64,000 nt of DNA from JBHOQS01 sp042408875 (lineage in GTDB: Bacteria; Chloroflexota; UBA11872; JBHOQS01): NCBI GenBank assembly GCA_042408875.1, contig JBHOQS010000016.1, positions 62,001 to 126,000 on the forward strand, read 5' to 3'. Of this stretch, positions 8,839 to 17,620 are shown piece by piece; the stretch's first letter is position 1; every line of letters begins with the position of its first letter. The position numbers and the translations under genes are program-made. The notes beneath the pieces were generated by a model that saw nothing but the letters and a program-made list of their open reading frames with translations, did no database searches and was not told the DNA's origin.

Positions 8839-10605
8839 ATGCAGGCGTTGAAGCAATTGAGACTGCGGAGTGCCCACGTCTTTCGCCCCGGATCACGTTG
8901 CCTACCTTCGACGGTTTCTACGTATGTGATAGGCCCGTTAGGCGTGATTGGGCAACTGGTGGGCACCCGGCTGTGTCTTCTGGCTGTCTCCGGAGTGCTG
9001 ACAGCATGGCTGGTGTTGCCAGGGATACACGCCCCGTGGGGACGCGGGTACGACGATTGGGAGGGCGCCTTCTACTCCATCATAGGGCGGGAGCGGGTGA
9101 AAGATGGATTGCTGACCATCGCAGCACCACCGACTCCCGCCGCGGGAGACATGCGTATCCCGTATCTGAACCATCCGCCCCTGACAGGCCTGCTGGTCGG
9201 CGCCGCCTTCTGGGCATCTGGCACTGGTGAGCTGCAGACACGCGTAGTGCCGTTACTTGCCAGCCTGGGGACGCTGATCCTCTTCTACGCACTCGTTGCG
9301 CGCAGCTTCTCGAGGCCAGTGGCGCAGGCAAGCACTATCGCGCTGCTCAGTATGCCTATGCTCGCGATTTACGCGGACCTTCCTAGCGATCTTGGGCCGA
9401 TCCTGCTCTGTGTAGCCTTTGTCGTTCTGATCTGCCTGCAACGTTATCTGGCCGGACACACGTATGCACTTCCCGCGGGGGCAGCGGCAGCAGCAGTCGG
9501 CTTCTTTGAAGACTATGCCATTGTCTTCGTCCTCATAGGCTTGCTGGCTGCGTCTATTGTCGCGGCTACTGAGCGAAAGCGCGTGCTCATCTACACAATC
9601 GTTCTCGCTGGCGCAGTTGGTCTTAGCGCAACAGCCTTCCTGCTGTACACCACCTGGCATGGTGGTTCGCCCATTTTCCTGCTGGAGCTAGTGAGCCGGC
9701 GCACTGGGATAGGCGCTGTCGAATACCGGTCGGACGTCGTAGCCTGGGTGGCGCGCATGGCGAAGACGCACGTTCTCCTGTTCTCGCCCTTGGTGCTGGT
9801 CAGTGTGTTGGTGTCGGGCTTACACCTGCTGCGCTACCTCAGGGACCGACAAACCACAGGCGAGCTCTGGATTGTTGCGCCCTACCAACTCTTCTGGATC
9901 GCAGCGTTATTCCTGTTTGGCAGCAGCTACGTGCTCGTCGGCCACGAAGGCGCCTACGTCCACCCCTATTGGACGATCTACCTGATGCCGGGGTATGCAT
10001 TGCTGGTCGGTCTGTATTGGGAGCGGCTCCTGCAGCAGCCAGCTTCCACAGGCCTCCATACATGGGCATGGCTGCTGGCTCTTCCTTACACAGCGTTGTT
10101 CCTGAGCAACTCACACCTGCACTCGCGAGCTGGCGCAGCTGCAACGGTTGCTGCCGGGTTACTCTTGTTGCTGATCCGCAGGTCCAGACACCTACCGCTT
10201 GTGGCGCTGCTTGTATTCGTGGGCCTGAATGGGCTCATCTCCTGGAAGACCTTGCAGGACCAGGCAACCAACGAGTATCGGGAGCATGGCAATCTCATCC
10301 GGCAAGTCACAGCCAGATCGGACCTTATCGTCTCCACAGGCAATGCCGTGCCTCAGCTGCTGTACTATAGCGAGCGCCTAGTGGTGCCCAATTCCATCGG
10401 GCTGGGGAAGCAGCTCGAAGGGCGAGCCTGGCTGAATGAACGAGACCTCGATTCTCTCTCCAGATTCGTGCAACTGCACCAGCCACTCTACCTTTACCTG
10501 GATGGCTACACACGCTATGTGCACGAATCTGTCTTGGCTTGGCTGGACAAAGAGTGCGCATACAGGTTCATAACTTCGTATCTGATATATATTGAGCGAT
10601 GCTGA
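8839..10605 (+). CDS. Membrane glycosyltransferase, GT39/ArnT-like (588 aa)
   Basis: Integral membrane GT-C glycosyltransferase, probably using a polyprenyl-phosphate sugar donor outside the membrane. Many hydrophobic segments of about 20 residues run from residue 30 to 460. The first large extracytoplasmic loop has the acidic motif typical of the PMT family (GRGYDDWEGAFY) and YLNHPPLTGLLVG. The C-terminal 130 residues form a soluble domain. The start is uncertain: ATG 8839 has a weak ribosome site, and the first membrane helix begins only around residue 35. The gene follows rfbH by 42 bp. The substrate is unknown. Confidence 0.8.
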   Translation: MQALKQLRLRSAHVFRPGSRCLPSTVSTYVIGPLGVIGQLVGTRLCLLAVSGVLTAWLVLPGIHAPWGRGYDDWEGAFYSIIGRERVKDGLLTIAAPPTPAAGDMRIPYLNHPPLTGLLVGAAFWASGTGELQTRVVPLLASLGTLILFYALVARSFSRPVAQASTIALLSMPMLAIYADLPSDLGPILLCVAFVVLICLQRYLAGHTYALPAGAAAAAVGFFEDYAIVFVLIGLLAASIVAATERKRVLIYTIVLAGAVGLSATAFLLYTTWHGGSPIFLLELVSRRTGIGAVEYRSDVVAWVARMAKTHVLLFSPLVLVSVLVSGLHLLRYLRDRQTTGELWIVAPYQLFWIAALFLFGSSYVLVGHEGAYVHPYWTIYLMPGYALLVGLYWERLLQQPASTGLHTWAWLLALPYTALFLSNSHLHSRAGAAATVAAGLLLLLIRRSRHLPLVALLVFVGLNGLISWKTLQDQATNEYREHGNLIRQVTARSDLIVSTGNAVPQLLYYSERLVVPNSIGLGKQLEGRAWLNERDLDSLSRFVQLHQPLYLYLDGYTRYVHESVLAWLDKECAYRFITSYLIYIERC

Positions 10606-10635
10606 GAACGCGTTCAAAAATTTTCCTATCTCTGT

Positions 10636-10653
10636 TTTTACTCATTTTACTCA
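10636..10653. repeat. Tandem 9-bp duplication
   Basis: TTTTACTCA occurs twice head to tail in the gap after the GT39-like gene. A perfect 10-bp palindrome, GAACGCGTTC (10606-10615), directly follows that gene's stop codon and is followed by A5T4; it is too short to call a terminator with confidence. Confidence 0.85.
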
Positions 10654-10780
10654 GAGTCCTTAGGCCGAATCTGTGGCCCCGGATGGGCTGCACGATCTAC
10701 ACAAGACGTTTCGAGGTAACGATCACCTGTGCGCGTAGCGGTACGTAATCGTCTGACGCAATTGGTGGAAGAGAGTCAGG

Positions 10781-12046
10781 ATGAAAAGCTTCCCTCAAGC
10801 TAATGCAGTTGGCGCTGTGGCACGCAAGTGGCGTCTATTGGTCCTGGCGCGTAGCTATCCAAATAACATGCTGCCGAGGCTAGGGCTATGGACACAGCGG
10901 CTGGTGCAGTGCGTCACCGGCTTTGCCGACGCCAAAGTAGTATCACCAGTCCCCTATGCCCCGCCGCTGCCAGGCGTGGGCGCGCTGGCTCACTACGCGC
11001 GCTTCCGCCGCGTGCACCCGCGCCGGTGGGATGGTGCTGTCGAGGTCTTCCACCCGCGGCTCCTCACTGGGCCTGGATACAGCCTGCACAACGTCGAGGT
11101 GCTACCCTACGCGCTGGCGGTGCTGCCCACCGTACATCGGCTGCGGTCTCGTTTCGCGTTCGATCTGATCCACGCGCATTTCACGTATCCCGACGGCGTG
11201 GTTGCCTGCCTACTCGGACGCATGTATGGAGCTCCGGTCGTGATCACGGAGCACGCACCGTGGCTCCCATGGATGGAGCAGTATCCCCTCGTGCGGCGAC
11301 AGGCTGTCTGGGCAGCACGCGCCTGTGCTTCACATATCGCAGTCAGCCGGTCGGTGCGCCAGGGCATTGCCCAGATCACCAGCAATGCAGCCAAGGTAAC
11401 AGTTATTCCGAATGTGGTGGACGGCACCGTATTCCACCCTGTCCCTGGACAGCGCCGGGTGCCGGGCCAGGTACTGTTTGTGGGCGCAGTACGCTACTGC
11501 AAAGGCGTGGATGTGCTGCTCGAAGCGCTCCCTGAGGTGCGCCGGCAACATCCGGCGGTACGGCTCATCCTGGCCGGTGAGGCGTTCTACCGCGCATACC
11601 AGCGTGAAGCTGAGCGGCTGCAGCAACTCACTCACAGGTTGGGGCTCTCGGACTGTGTTGAGATGGTCGGGGGCAAGTCGCCTGCGGAGGTAGCGGGGCT
11701 GATGGCACAGAGTGCCGTTGTGGTATTGCCGAGCCGTGCCGAGAGCTTCGGGACGGTGCTGATCGAAGCACTAGCGTGCGGCACACCGGTCGTGGCCACG
11801 CGCTGTGGCGGTCCAGAGGAAGTGGTGACCCCCGACGTGGGCCTGCTTGTGCCGCCAGAGGACCCGGGCGCGCTAGCGGCTGCGCTGGCCGAGGTGCTCG
11901 AGCACCCCGAGCGCTATGATCCCGCCGCGCTGCGCCGCCATGCACTTGAGCGCTACGACGCGCCCGTGGTGGCGCAGCAACTCGCTGCCCAGTATGCGAC
12001 GGTGCTGCAGCGCCCCCTCCCCGGGCTCATATGTGATGTCAAATGA
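10781..12046 (+). CDS. Glycosyltransferase family 4 (421 aa)
   Basis: GT-B retaining glycosyltransferase. The N-terminal lobe (residues 20-200) includes HFTYPDGVVACLLGR and the EHAPWLPWM segment; the C-terminal lobe has VLFVGAVRYCKGVDVLLEAL and the E-x7-E motif AESFGTVLIEALACGTPVVA (about residues 320-340). ATG 10781 is preceded by GGAAGAGAG. It is separated from the membrane glycosyltransferase by 175 bp and is followed by a gene-poor stretch, so it may be the last gene of a transcript. Donor and acceptor are not predictable. Confidence 0.88.
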   Translation: MKSFPQANAVGAVARKWRLLVLARSYPNNMLPRLGLWTQRLVQCVTGFADAKVVSPVPYAPPLPGVGALAHYARFRRVHPRRWDGAVEVFHPRLLTGPGYSLHNVEVLPYALAVLPTVHRLRSRFAFDLIHAHFTYPDGVVACLLGRMYGAPVVITEHAPWLPWMEQYPLVRRQAVWAARACASHIAVSRSVRQGIAQITSNAAKVTVIPNVVDGTVFHPVPGQRRVPGQVLFVGAVRYCKGVDVLLEALPEVRRQHPAVRLILAGEAFYRAYQREAERLQQLTHRLGLSDCVEMVGGKSPAEVAGLMAQSAVVVLPSRAESFGTVLIEALACGTPVVATRCGGPEEVVTPDVGLLVPPEDPGALAAALAEVLEHPERYDPAALRRHALERYDAPVVAQQLAAQYATVLQRPLPGLICDVK

Positions 12047-12472
12047 CACTAGTTTTTAAGATGACTATGAGCTGAAGGCGGGCTTGCGTGCGAGTTCGAT
12101 CCCACCTCCAAGCCGAGATTGCATACTACAGCTCGAGAAGAACGTGATGGTAAGCGGTGTGTAGCTGAGATAGATAGATGCGAGCTTACTCCCAGAGCAT
12201 GATGATATGGCCGAGTTTGTCTACTGGCTTGAGCCACTCAGCTACAGCGATACGTTGTCGAGGAGTTTGCAATCTACTATCTCGTTGGCCAGCGCGGATC
12301 TAACCCGAGCAAGTATGGGATGATCCAGCGCACGACGGAGAAAAGCCTCTCAGTCTACTATGAGGTTCTCATAGGGTGTTTGCTTGAGTGTGCAGGTGTA
12401 CGTCCTTGGCGGCGGTGTCGACCACCGGCACGGCTACTCGGCACCAAGCGCGATGAACGGAGGGAAGCGCGT
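12047..12472. other. Gene-poor interval, 426 bp
   Basis: No convincing gene. The first 300 bases have short open frames in all phases without codon structure. An in-frame extension of the next gene starts at 12320 but encodes nothing recognisable before its ribosome site. The only repeat seen is a small TAGA run near 12170. It may be the decayed remains of an earlier gene, but I cannot name one. Confidence 0.5.
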
Positions 12473-13519
12473 ATGGGATACTGGACTGGCCAGCGCGTGC
12501 TGGTGACAGGGGGCACTGGCTTCGTCGGCACTCACCTGGTGGAGCGGCTGCTGGACGAAGGTGCCCAGGTTCGTGTGGTTGGTCGGCACCCTGCCAAGCT
12601 GCAACAGGCCATCGGGAAGCGGATGGCCGACGTGGAGTTTCTACAAGGTGATCTGTGCGATCCCGCAGTTGCTGCGGCTGCGTGCCACGGCCAGGAAGCC
12701 GTCTTCAACCTCGTCGCGACTGTGACTGGAGTGGGCTACAACACACGCCATCCCGGCACGATGTTCACCCACAATCTCATCCCGGCGGTGAATGTGGTGG
12801 ACGCGGCAGCACACGCCAGCGTGTCGCGGCTACTGTGTGTGAGCTCGATCTGTGTGTACCGGCGCCACTGCACCGTGCCAACACCGGAGTCCGAGGGGTT
12901 TATGGATGACCCCGAACCCACCAACATCGGGTACGGCTGGGCCAAGCGTGCCCTCGAGATCCAAGCGCGCTGCTATGCGATGGAATTCCCGATCAAGATC
13001 GCCATCGTGCGGCCGTACAACGTCTACGGGCCGCGGGACAACTTCGACTGGGAGACGAGCCATGTCATCCCTGCCCTCATCCGCAAAGCCGTCGAGGGGC
13101 ACGATCCGATCGTCGTGTGGGGCGATGGCACCTATGTACGTTCCTTCCTGTATGTCACAGACCTGGTAGAGGGTATGCTGCGCGCGCTCGAGCACTATGC
13201 CGTGTGTGACCCGGTGAACATCGGCACCGATGAGGTGATTACCATCGGGGACCTGGCCCAGGCTATCGTACGCCTGACCGGTAGCCAGGCAACGCTCAGC
13301 TTTGATACGAGCCGGCCCAGCGGGCAGGCGGCCCGCATCGGCGACTTCTCGAAAGCGCAACAGCACCTCGGCTTCCGCGCAGCTGTACCGCTTGAGGAGG
13401 GTCTCCGCCGTACGATAGCCTGGTACATGGGCCACCGCGCTGAGGTGGGCGGAGCGACGCTATCCGCTGACCACGGCGGCTTGGTCGCAGCACCGTCTGA
13501 GGCCAACGTGCCGACGTGA
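12473..13519 (+). CDS. SDR related to GDP-L-fucose synthase (348 aa)
   Basis: Extended SDR. NAD(P)-binding GGTGFVGTHLVE lies near residue 13. The segment with PTNIGYGWAKRALE, then RPYNVYGPRDNFD and SHVIPALIRKA, closely resembles the block around the catalytic Tyr/Lys of GDP-L-fucose synthases (GDP-4-keto-6-deoxymannose 3,5-epimerase-4-reductase). A Ser-Ser-x-Cys-x-Tyr motif stands where those enzymes have Ser-Ser-Cys-x-Tyr, a one-residue insertion. It is also about 30 residues longer than typical Fcl. ATG 12473 follows CGGAGGGAAG. A GDP-sugar role would fit the GDP-mannose dehydratase at 48.4 kb and the GT10 domain at 17.2 kb, but another NDP-sugar epimerase activity is possible. Confidence 0.75.
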   Translation: MGYWTGQRVLVTGGTGFVGTHLVERLLDEGAQVRVVGRHPAKLQQAIGKRMADVEFLQGDLCDPAVAAAACHGQEAVFNLVATVTGVGYNTRHPGTMFTHNLIPAVNVVDAAAHASVSRLLCVSSICVYRRHCTVPTPESEGFMDDPEPTNIGYGWAKRALEIQARCYAMEFPIKIAIVRPYNVYGPRDNFDWETSHVIPALIRKAVEGHDPIVVWGDGTYVRSFLYVTDLVEGMLRALEHYAVCDPVNIGTDEVITIGDLAQAIVRLTGSQATLSFDTSRPSGQAARIGDFSKAQQHLGFRAAVPLEEGLRRTIAWYMGHRAEVGGATLSADHGGLVAAPSEANVPT

Positions 13520-13534
13520 GCCGGCACCTGGGCG

Positions 13535-13550
13535 CACTAACTCACTAACT
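13535..13550. repeat. Tandem 8-bp duplication
   Basis: CACTAACT occurs twice head to tail in the gap between the SDR gene and the CgeB-like glycosyltransferase. It is followed by a possible hairpin, GAGGCC (13551-13556) with GGCCTC (13576-13581). Confidence 0.85.
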
Positions 13551-13676
13551 GAGGCCCTACACCCTGCTACAGGCAGGCCTCTACCCTCTCAAGCGATCGT
13601 GGAATGTCGCCCTCCTACGGCGGCCTCGCTCCACCCAGCCTACCGGCTGAAGACGTCCTGCAAGGGGGAACCAGTC

Positions 13677-14801
13677 ATGCTAATGGCGCGAAACCCTCCA
13701 GGCTCTCAGAGCCATGAGGCCAGCAGCCTGGACCAGCCACCGGGAACCGTGGCCGCTGCGGTCCCTGGAATCAACAAGATCCTGTTCGTCGGCCTCTATT
13801 ACGATTACGGCGATCCGAGCAGGGGGCTCTCGTATGAGTACTATAACCTCTACCTGACCTTAACGCAGCTCGCACCAGAAGTTCAGCTCTTCGATTTCCA
13901 TGCCGTGACGCAGCGATCCGGCAAGCCAGCAATGCAGCGGGAGCTAGTGCAGCTCGTACGCGAGACAAAGCCGGACATCGCCATCTTTCCGCTGTTCAAG
14001 GATGACGACTTCGACCCGGCGGTGATGGATGAGTTGCGCCAGCATACCACTACAGTATGTTACTTTTTCGATGATATGTGGCGCAGAAAGTTTGCCGATC
14101 ACTGGGCTCCTCACTTCGACTGCTTCACTACGTCCAGCAGCGGTATGTTGCGACGCTATCGTGAGCGTGGCCTCGGTAACGCAATCTACTCACCGTTCGG
14201 ATATAACCATTTTCTGTATCGAAGGCTCGACGTGCCGAAGCGCTATGACGTGACGTTCATCGGCGGCTTTCATCCATACAGAAAGTGGCTGCTCGACCGC
14301 CTGCGGGGAGCGGGCATCAATGTGGCGGTCTGGGGCGCCCACTGGCCGGCAGGGCGCCTGTCTCAGGAAGACATGATCAGGGTCCTCAACGAGAGCCGCA
14401 TCAGCCTCAATATCACGGATAGCAAACAGTGGGACTTTCGCTATCTCGTCACATCGCGCTCGTATTTTGCCTGGCGCGACTTGGTGGTTTCGAAGAAAAC
14501 CCGTGAGCAGCTCAAAGCGCGTCACTTCGAGATCTGTGGCTGTGGCACCTTTCAGCTTACCTACTATGTCGAGGACCTGGAGCATTGCTTCGATATCGGC
14601 CGTGAGTTGATGGTTTACATGGACGTCGCTGACCTGATCGAGAAGACGCGCTACTTCCTCAAGCATGAGGATGAGCGGGAAGCCATCGCGGCAGCAGGCT
14701 ACCAACGGGCTGTGGCCGAGCATACGCTGGCCCGGCGCCTGACTGATGTACTCGAGTATGCCGCTGCAATTAGACGGCGCAAGGCCGCCACAGCCATCTG
14801 A
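13677..14801 (+). CDS. CgeB-like glycosyltransferase (374 aa)
   Basis: GT-B-like protein of the CgeB/Glyco_trans_1_2 group. The N-terminal lobe runs from KILFVGLYYDYGDP to SSSGMLRRYRERG; FTTSSSGML and YDVTFIGGFHPYRKWLLDRL are typical. The C-terminal lobe has GAGINVAVWGAHWP, LNESRISLNIT, FEICGCGTFQLTYYVEDLEHCFD and a final EREAIAAAGYQRAV helix, as in CgeB proteins. The start is set at ATG 13677, 7 bp after AAGGGGG; an in-frame ATG at 13599 lacks a ribosome site. It presumably transfers a sugar within the glycan assembled here. Substrate unknown. Confidence 0.82.
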   Translation: MLMARNPPGSQSHEASSLDQPPGTVAAAVPGINKILFVGLYYDYGDPSRGLSYEYYNLYLTLTQLAPEVQLFDFHAVTQRSGKPAMQRELVQLVRETKPDIAIFPLFKDDDFDPAVMDELRQHTTTVCYFFDDMWRRKFADHWAPHFDCFTTSSSGMLRRYRERGLGNAIYSPFGYNHFLYRRLDVPKRYDVTFIGGFHPYRKWLLDRLRGAGINVAVWGAHWPAGRLSQEDMIRVLNESRISLNITDSKQWDFRYLVTSRSYFAWRDLVVSKKTREQLKARHFEICGCGTFQLTYYVEDLEHCFDIGRELMVYMDVADLIEKTRYFLKHEDEREAIAAAGYQRAVAEHTLARRLTDVLEYAAAIRRRKAATAI

Positions 14802-14882
14802 TAGCGGCGACTCTAACCGCTTGCTGGCGGGATCTCTGCTCTAGCGCTGACGTTCCCAGTAGGGAGCCTTAAGGGAGGGGTC

Positions 14883-15364
14883 ATGCTGTCGTTGCCCATC
14901 CTATCTCGCGGACCAAGTTCTCCGACACAAAACTAGCCAAGCTGCTGCTAGTCATAGTAGGGCTGTCACTCATCATATTGGAGGTGCAGTCCTATTCACC
15001 GAGTGGGCGCACGATGCGCTACTGCCTACCATCTCGCTGGGAACTCGGCCTCATTTCCCACCAGGTTTGTTGATCCTACTGTATACCCTTGGTATGGAAG
15101 CGCTTCCCAGTAGTGTTGCTTGCTATCGGTGGATGTCTAGCTGTCCAGCAAAGAACGTCCTTTCTTGGTGCTATGCCCCTAATTTGGTGCTATGCCTCTA
15201 ATATAGATGTTTATATCGGCGGCGACTCGTTTCAGAACTTCCGCTACTTTGTGCCTGTTCTTCCACTGTTGATGGCTGTGGCATTCGTCTATATCGAAAG
15301 GCTGCGCTTGAGCCGAGCCATGGCAATGGCAGCCAGCATGTTATGCCTTAGCCAGGTTAACTAG
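14883..15364 (+). pseudogene. Remnant of a multi-membrane glycosyltransferase, GT39-like
   Basis: A degenerate gene. ATG 14883 follows GGGAGGGG but meets a stop after 17 codons. A shifted frame then reads a hydrophobic helix (LLLVIVGLSLII) and another shifted piece reads VDPTVYPWYG before 15089. From 15089 to 15364 an open frame reads IGGDSFQNFRYFVPVLPLL, a pattern found near the C-terminal membrane part of GT39-type mannosyl- and arabinosyltransferases. The fragment is far shorter than a 500-residue parent, so internal deletion as well as frameshifts is needed. It contains a 19-bp tandem duplication. Family assignment is from pattern only. Confidence 0.6.
15165..15202. repeat. Tandem 19-bp duplication inside the pseudogene
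   Basis: Two adjacent 19-bp copies (15165-15183 and 15184-15202) differ at one base. Because 19 is not a multiple of three, the second copy is read in a different phase from the first, so this duplication would by itself have shifted the frame of the parent gene. Confidence 0.9.
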
Positions 15365-15391
15365 GTGAGCGCGTAGAGGAGCGTACTGAGC

Positions 15392-17620
15392 GTGCATAAC
15401 CAGACACCACCTCCGCGGGAATCGCCATCGCGTGGTTCGACAGCGATACACAGCAGGAAACCCGCCATGCCGCTTGCCAAGCTACCACCGCGACCGCTCG
15501 TCAGCGTGTGCATGCCGGTGCACAATGAAGCGCGCTACCTGCGCGAGAGCCTGGTGTCCCTGCTTACCCAGACGTACCAACCCTTGGAGATCGTAGTCGT
15601 CGACGACGGCTCCAGTGACAGCACACCGCAGATCCTGTCAAGCTTCACAGATGATCGGCTACGCTGCTTCCGCAACCCGCAGAACCTCGGTCAGTTTGCT
15701 ACCCAGAACCGCGCCATTGCGCTCGCCCGAGGAGAGCTCATTGCTATCCGCCACAGCGATGATGTCTACGATCCCGACATGATTGAGCGAGAAGTGCATT
15801 TTCTAATGAATCATCCGGAGGCGGGAGCCGTTTTCTGTCTCGACCGCTGGAGCGACCAGTGCGGACGGGTACTTGGCCACACGCGCGCTCGCTTGCCACA
15901 CCGCTTTCAGGGTGGTGGAGTCTTCGATCTTGCGGCAGTGCTGCCAGAGCTGCTACGACACCGCAACATCTTTCTCCGGTGCCCGACGGCTATCCTCCGC
16001 GCGGATGTGTTTAAAGCAGTCGGACCGTTCGCCGAAAGTGGCTATGGAACTGCGGCTGACCTGGAGATGTGGCTGCGTATCCTGGCGCACTACCCGGTGG
16101 CACTCCTCGACGAAGAGTTGATGAGCTACCGCGTCAGCCCAAGCCAGCAATCGCGCAGTTTCGATTACTTGAGGGTAGAGCCTGACCCGTTCTTCCGTAT
16201 CGTCGACGCTGTATTGGCTCAGCCTGCAGTGCGTGATACCGTGCCTTCTGAGGCACTCCAGATGTATGAGCTCTACCGCGTGTACGACCAGACCTTTCGT
16301 GCGGTCAACCTCTTCCTTCGGCGGGAGCCTCGATGGTGCCGTGAGCTGCTCAAGGAGGGCAAGATCCCCTGGCCCTGGCCGCGCGTGTTCGCACCAGTCT
16401 TCGTCAAGATGCTGCTGATGCGCACGTTGCTCGAGGCCGGCCTGCGTCACGCACCGCGCCAGCCGATTGGTCGGGCCTTATATTTCTTGAGTTACCCAGA
16501 GCTGCGCCGCGGAGGGTTTCTGCACAGGAAACGCCCTTGCGTGAAGGGCACGCCACAGGAACGCCTGCGCGGTCCTGCGCTTTGGATCGACCCCATGTCC
16601 GAGCACTTCTACGATGATGCGCTTTTCGATGCGAGTTCTCGCTACAATCGTGATGGGTGCCTCGAGCCGTTCATCTATCTGCGGCAGTGTTTTGAGGAGC
16701 AAGGCATCCCCGTGCATACGGCCGACCTACTTCTGCATGGCCACCTCAGCGCTGAGCAGAACATCTACTGCTCTTTTGGCATCACGAAGAACTACCAGCG
16801 CCTGGCGAAACGGTCCGACACCCGCTTGAGTGCGTTCTTTGCGTTTGAGACGATGGTAGTAGCGCCCGAGCTGTACCGTCGCCTGCCCGATGTGGCGCGC
16901 CACTTCACGCGGGTGTTCTCGTGGAGCGATAGCGCGAGCTTGCGCCCATTTACGCGTCAGGACGTGCCTGTCCAGAAGTTTTACCTGCCGCAGCCGCGGC
17001 ATACCGTCTTCGAGGAGTTGTGGCAGCAAGAGGATCGCCGCTTCCTCACACTCATTAACTCGAACAAGCGCGCCCGACTATCGCAGGGCGAGCTCTATAC
17101 TGAGCGCCTGCGAGCGATTACGTTTTTCAGCCAGTGCGACGGCTTTGACCTGTATGGGGTAGGGTGGGACGAGCCGGTACCTGATAAGGCAGCCCGCCAG
17201 GCGGTCGCCAGGTGCTACCGTGGCGCGCCCCGCGCCAAATATGCCACGCTCGCGGGCTATCGCTTCGCGATTTGCTATGAGAATATGGTCTGCCCCGGAT
17301 GGATCACGGAGAAGATCTTTGACTGCTTCTACACGGGCACTATACCAGTGTACTTGGGCGCGCCCGATATTGCCGAGCACGTGCCGGCGGATTGCTTCAT
17401 TGATCGCCGGCAGTTTGACAGTTATGCTGACTTGCTGGTCTATCTCACATCTCTTACGGCTGTAGAGCTTGCTGGTTATCGCGAGCGTGCGCGGGCCTAT
17501 CTGGCATCCGAGCGCTTTCGGCCATTCCGCAAGGAGAGCTTCACTGCCCTGTTGGCCAACATCCTATGGGAAGACTCGGGTGTGCTGCTTGGAGCAGAGG
17601 TGCCAGCATGCCGGCTATAG
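15392..17620 (+). CDS. Two-domain glycosyltransferase: GT2 fused to GT10-like fucosyltransferase (742 aa)
   Basis: Residues about 33-290 are an inverting GT2 domain: LVSVCMPVHNEARYLRESL, VVVDDGSSDSTPQIL, a DxD-like RHSDDVYDPD, and a later ADLEMWLRIL. Residues about 390-735 look like an alpha-1,3-fucosyltransferase (GT10) fold; the C-terminal donor site reads FAICYENMVCPGWITEKI then GTIPVYLGAPDIAEHVP (about 622-670), matching the conserved FEN...TEK...VPVxxG pattern. One enzyme may therefore add two sugars in succession. GTG 15392 has AGGAG 10 bp upstream; ATG 15467 is an alternative start. Its 3' end overlaps the flippase gene. The GDP-fucose donor is inferred from the family. Confidence 0.83.
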   Translation: MHNQTPPPRESPSRGSTAIHSRKPAMPLAKLPPRPLVSVCMPVHNEARYLRESLVSLLTQTYQPLEIVVVDDGSSDSTPQILSSFTDDRLRCFRNPQNLGQFATQNRAIALARGELIAIRHSDDVYDPDMIEREVHFLMNHPEAGAVFCLDRWSDQCGRVLGHTRARLPHRFQGGGVFDLAAVLPELLRHRNIFLRCPTAILRADVFKAVGPFAESGYGTAADLEMWLRILAHYPVALLDEELMSYRVSPSQQSRSFDYLRVEPDPFFRIVDAVLAQPAVRDTVPSEALQMYELYRVYDQTFRAVNLFLRREPRWCRELLKEGKIPWPWPRVFAPVFVKMLLMRTLLEAGLRHAPRQPIGRALYFLSYPELRRGGFLHRKRPCVKGTPQERLRGPALWIDPMSEHFYDDALFDASSRYNRDGCLEPFIYLRQCFEEQGIPVHTADLLLHGHLSAEQNIYCSFGITKNYQRLAKRSDTRLSAFFAFETMVVAPELYRRLPDVARHFTRVFSWSDSASLRPFTRQDVPVQKFYLPQPRHTVFEELWQQEDRRFLTLINSNKRARLSQGELYTERLRAITFFSQCDGFDLYGVGWDEPVPDKAARQAVARCYRGAPRAKYATLAGYRFAICYENMVCPGWITEKIFDCFYTGTIPVYLGAPDIAEHVPADCFIDRRQFDSYADLLVYLTSLTAVELAGYRERARAYLASERFRPFRKESFTALLANILWEDSGVLLGAEVPACRL

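Noticed and set aside
10606..10624. GAACGCGTTC followed by A5T4 considered as a terminator
   Set aside because: A 5-bp stem without loop bases cannot form a stable RNA hairpin and the T-run is only four.
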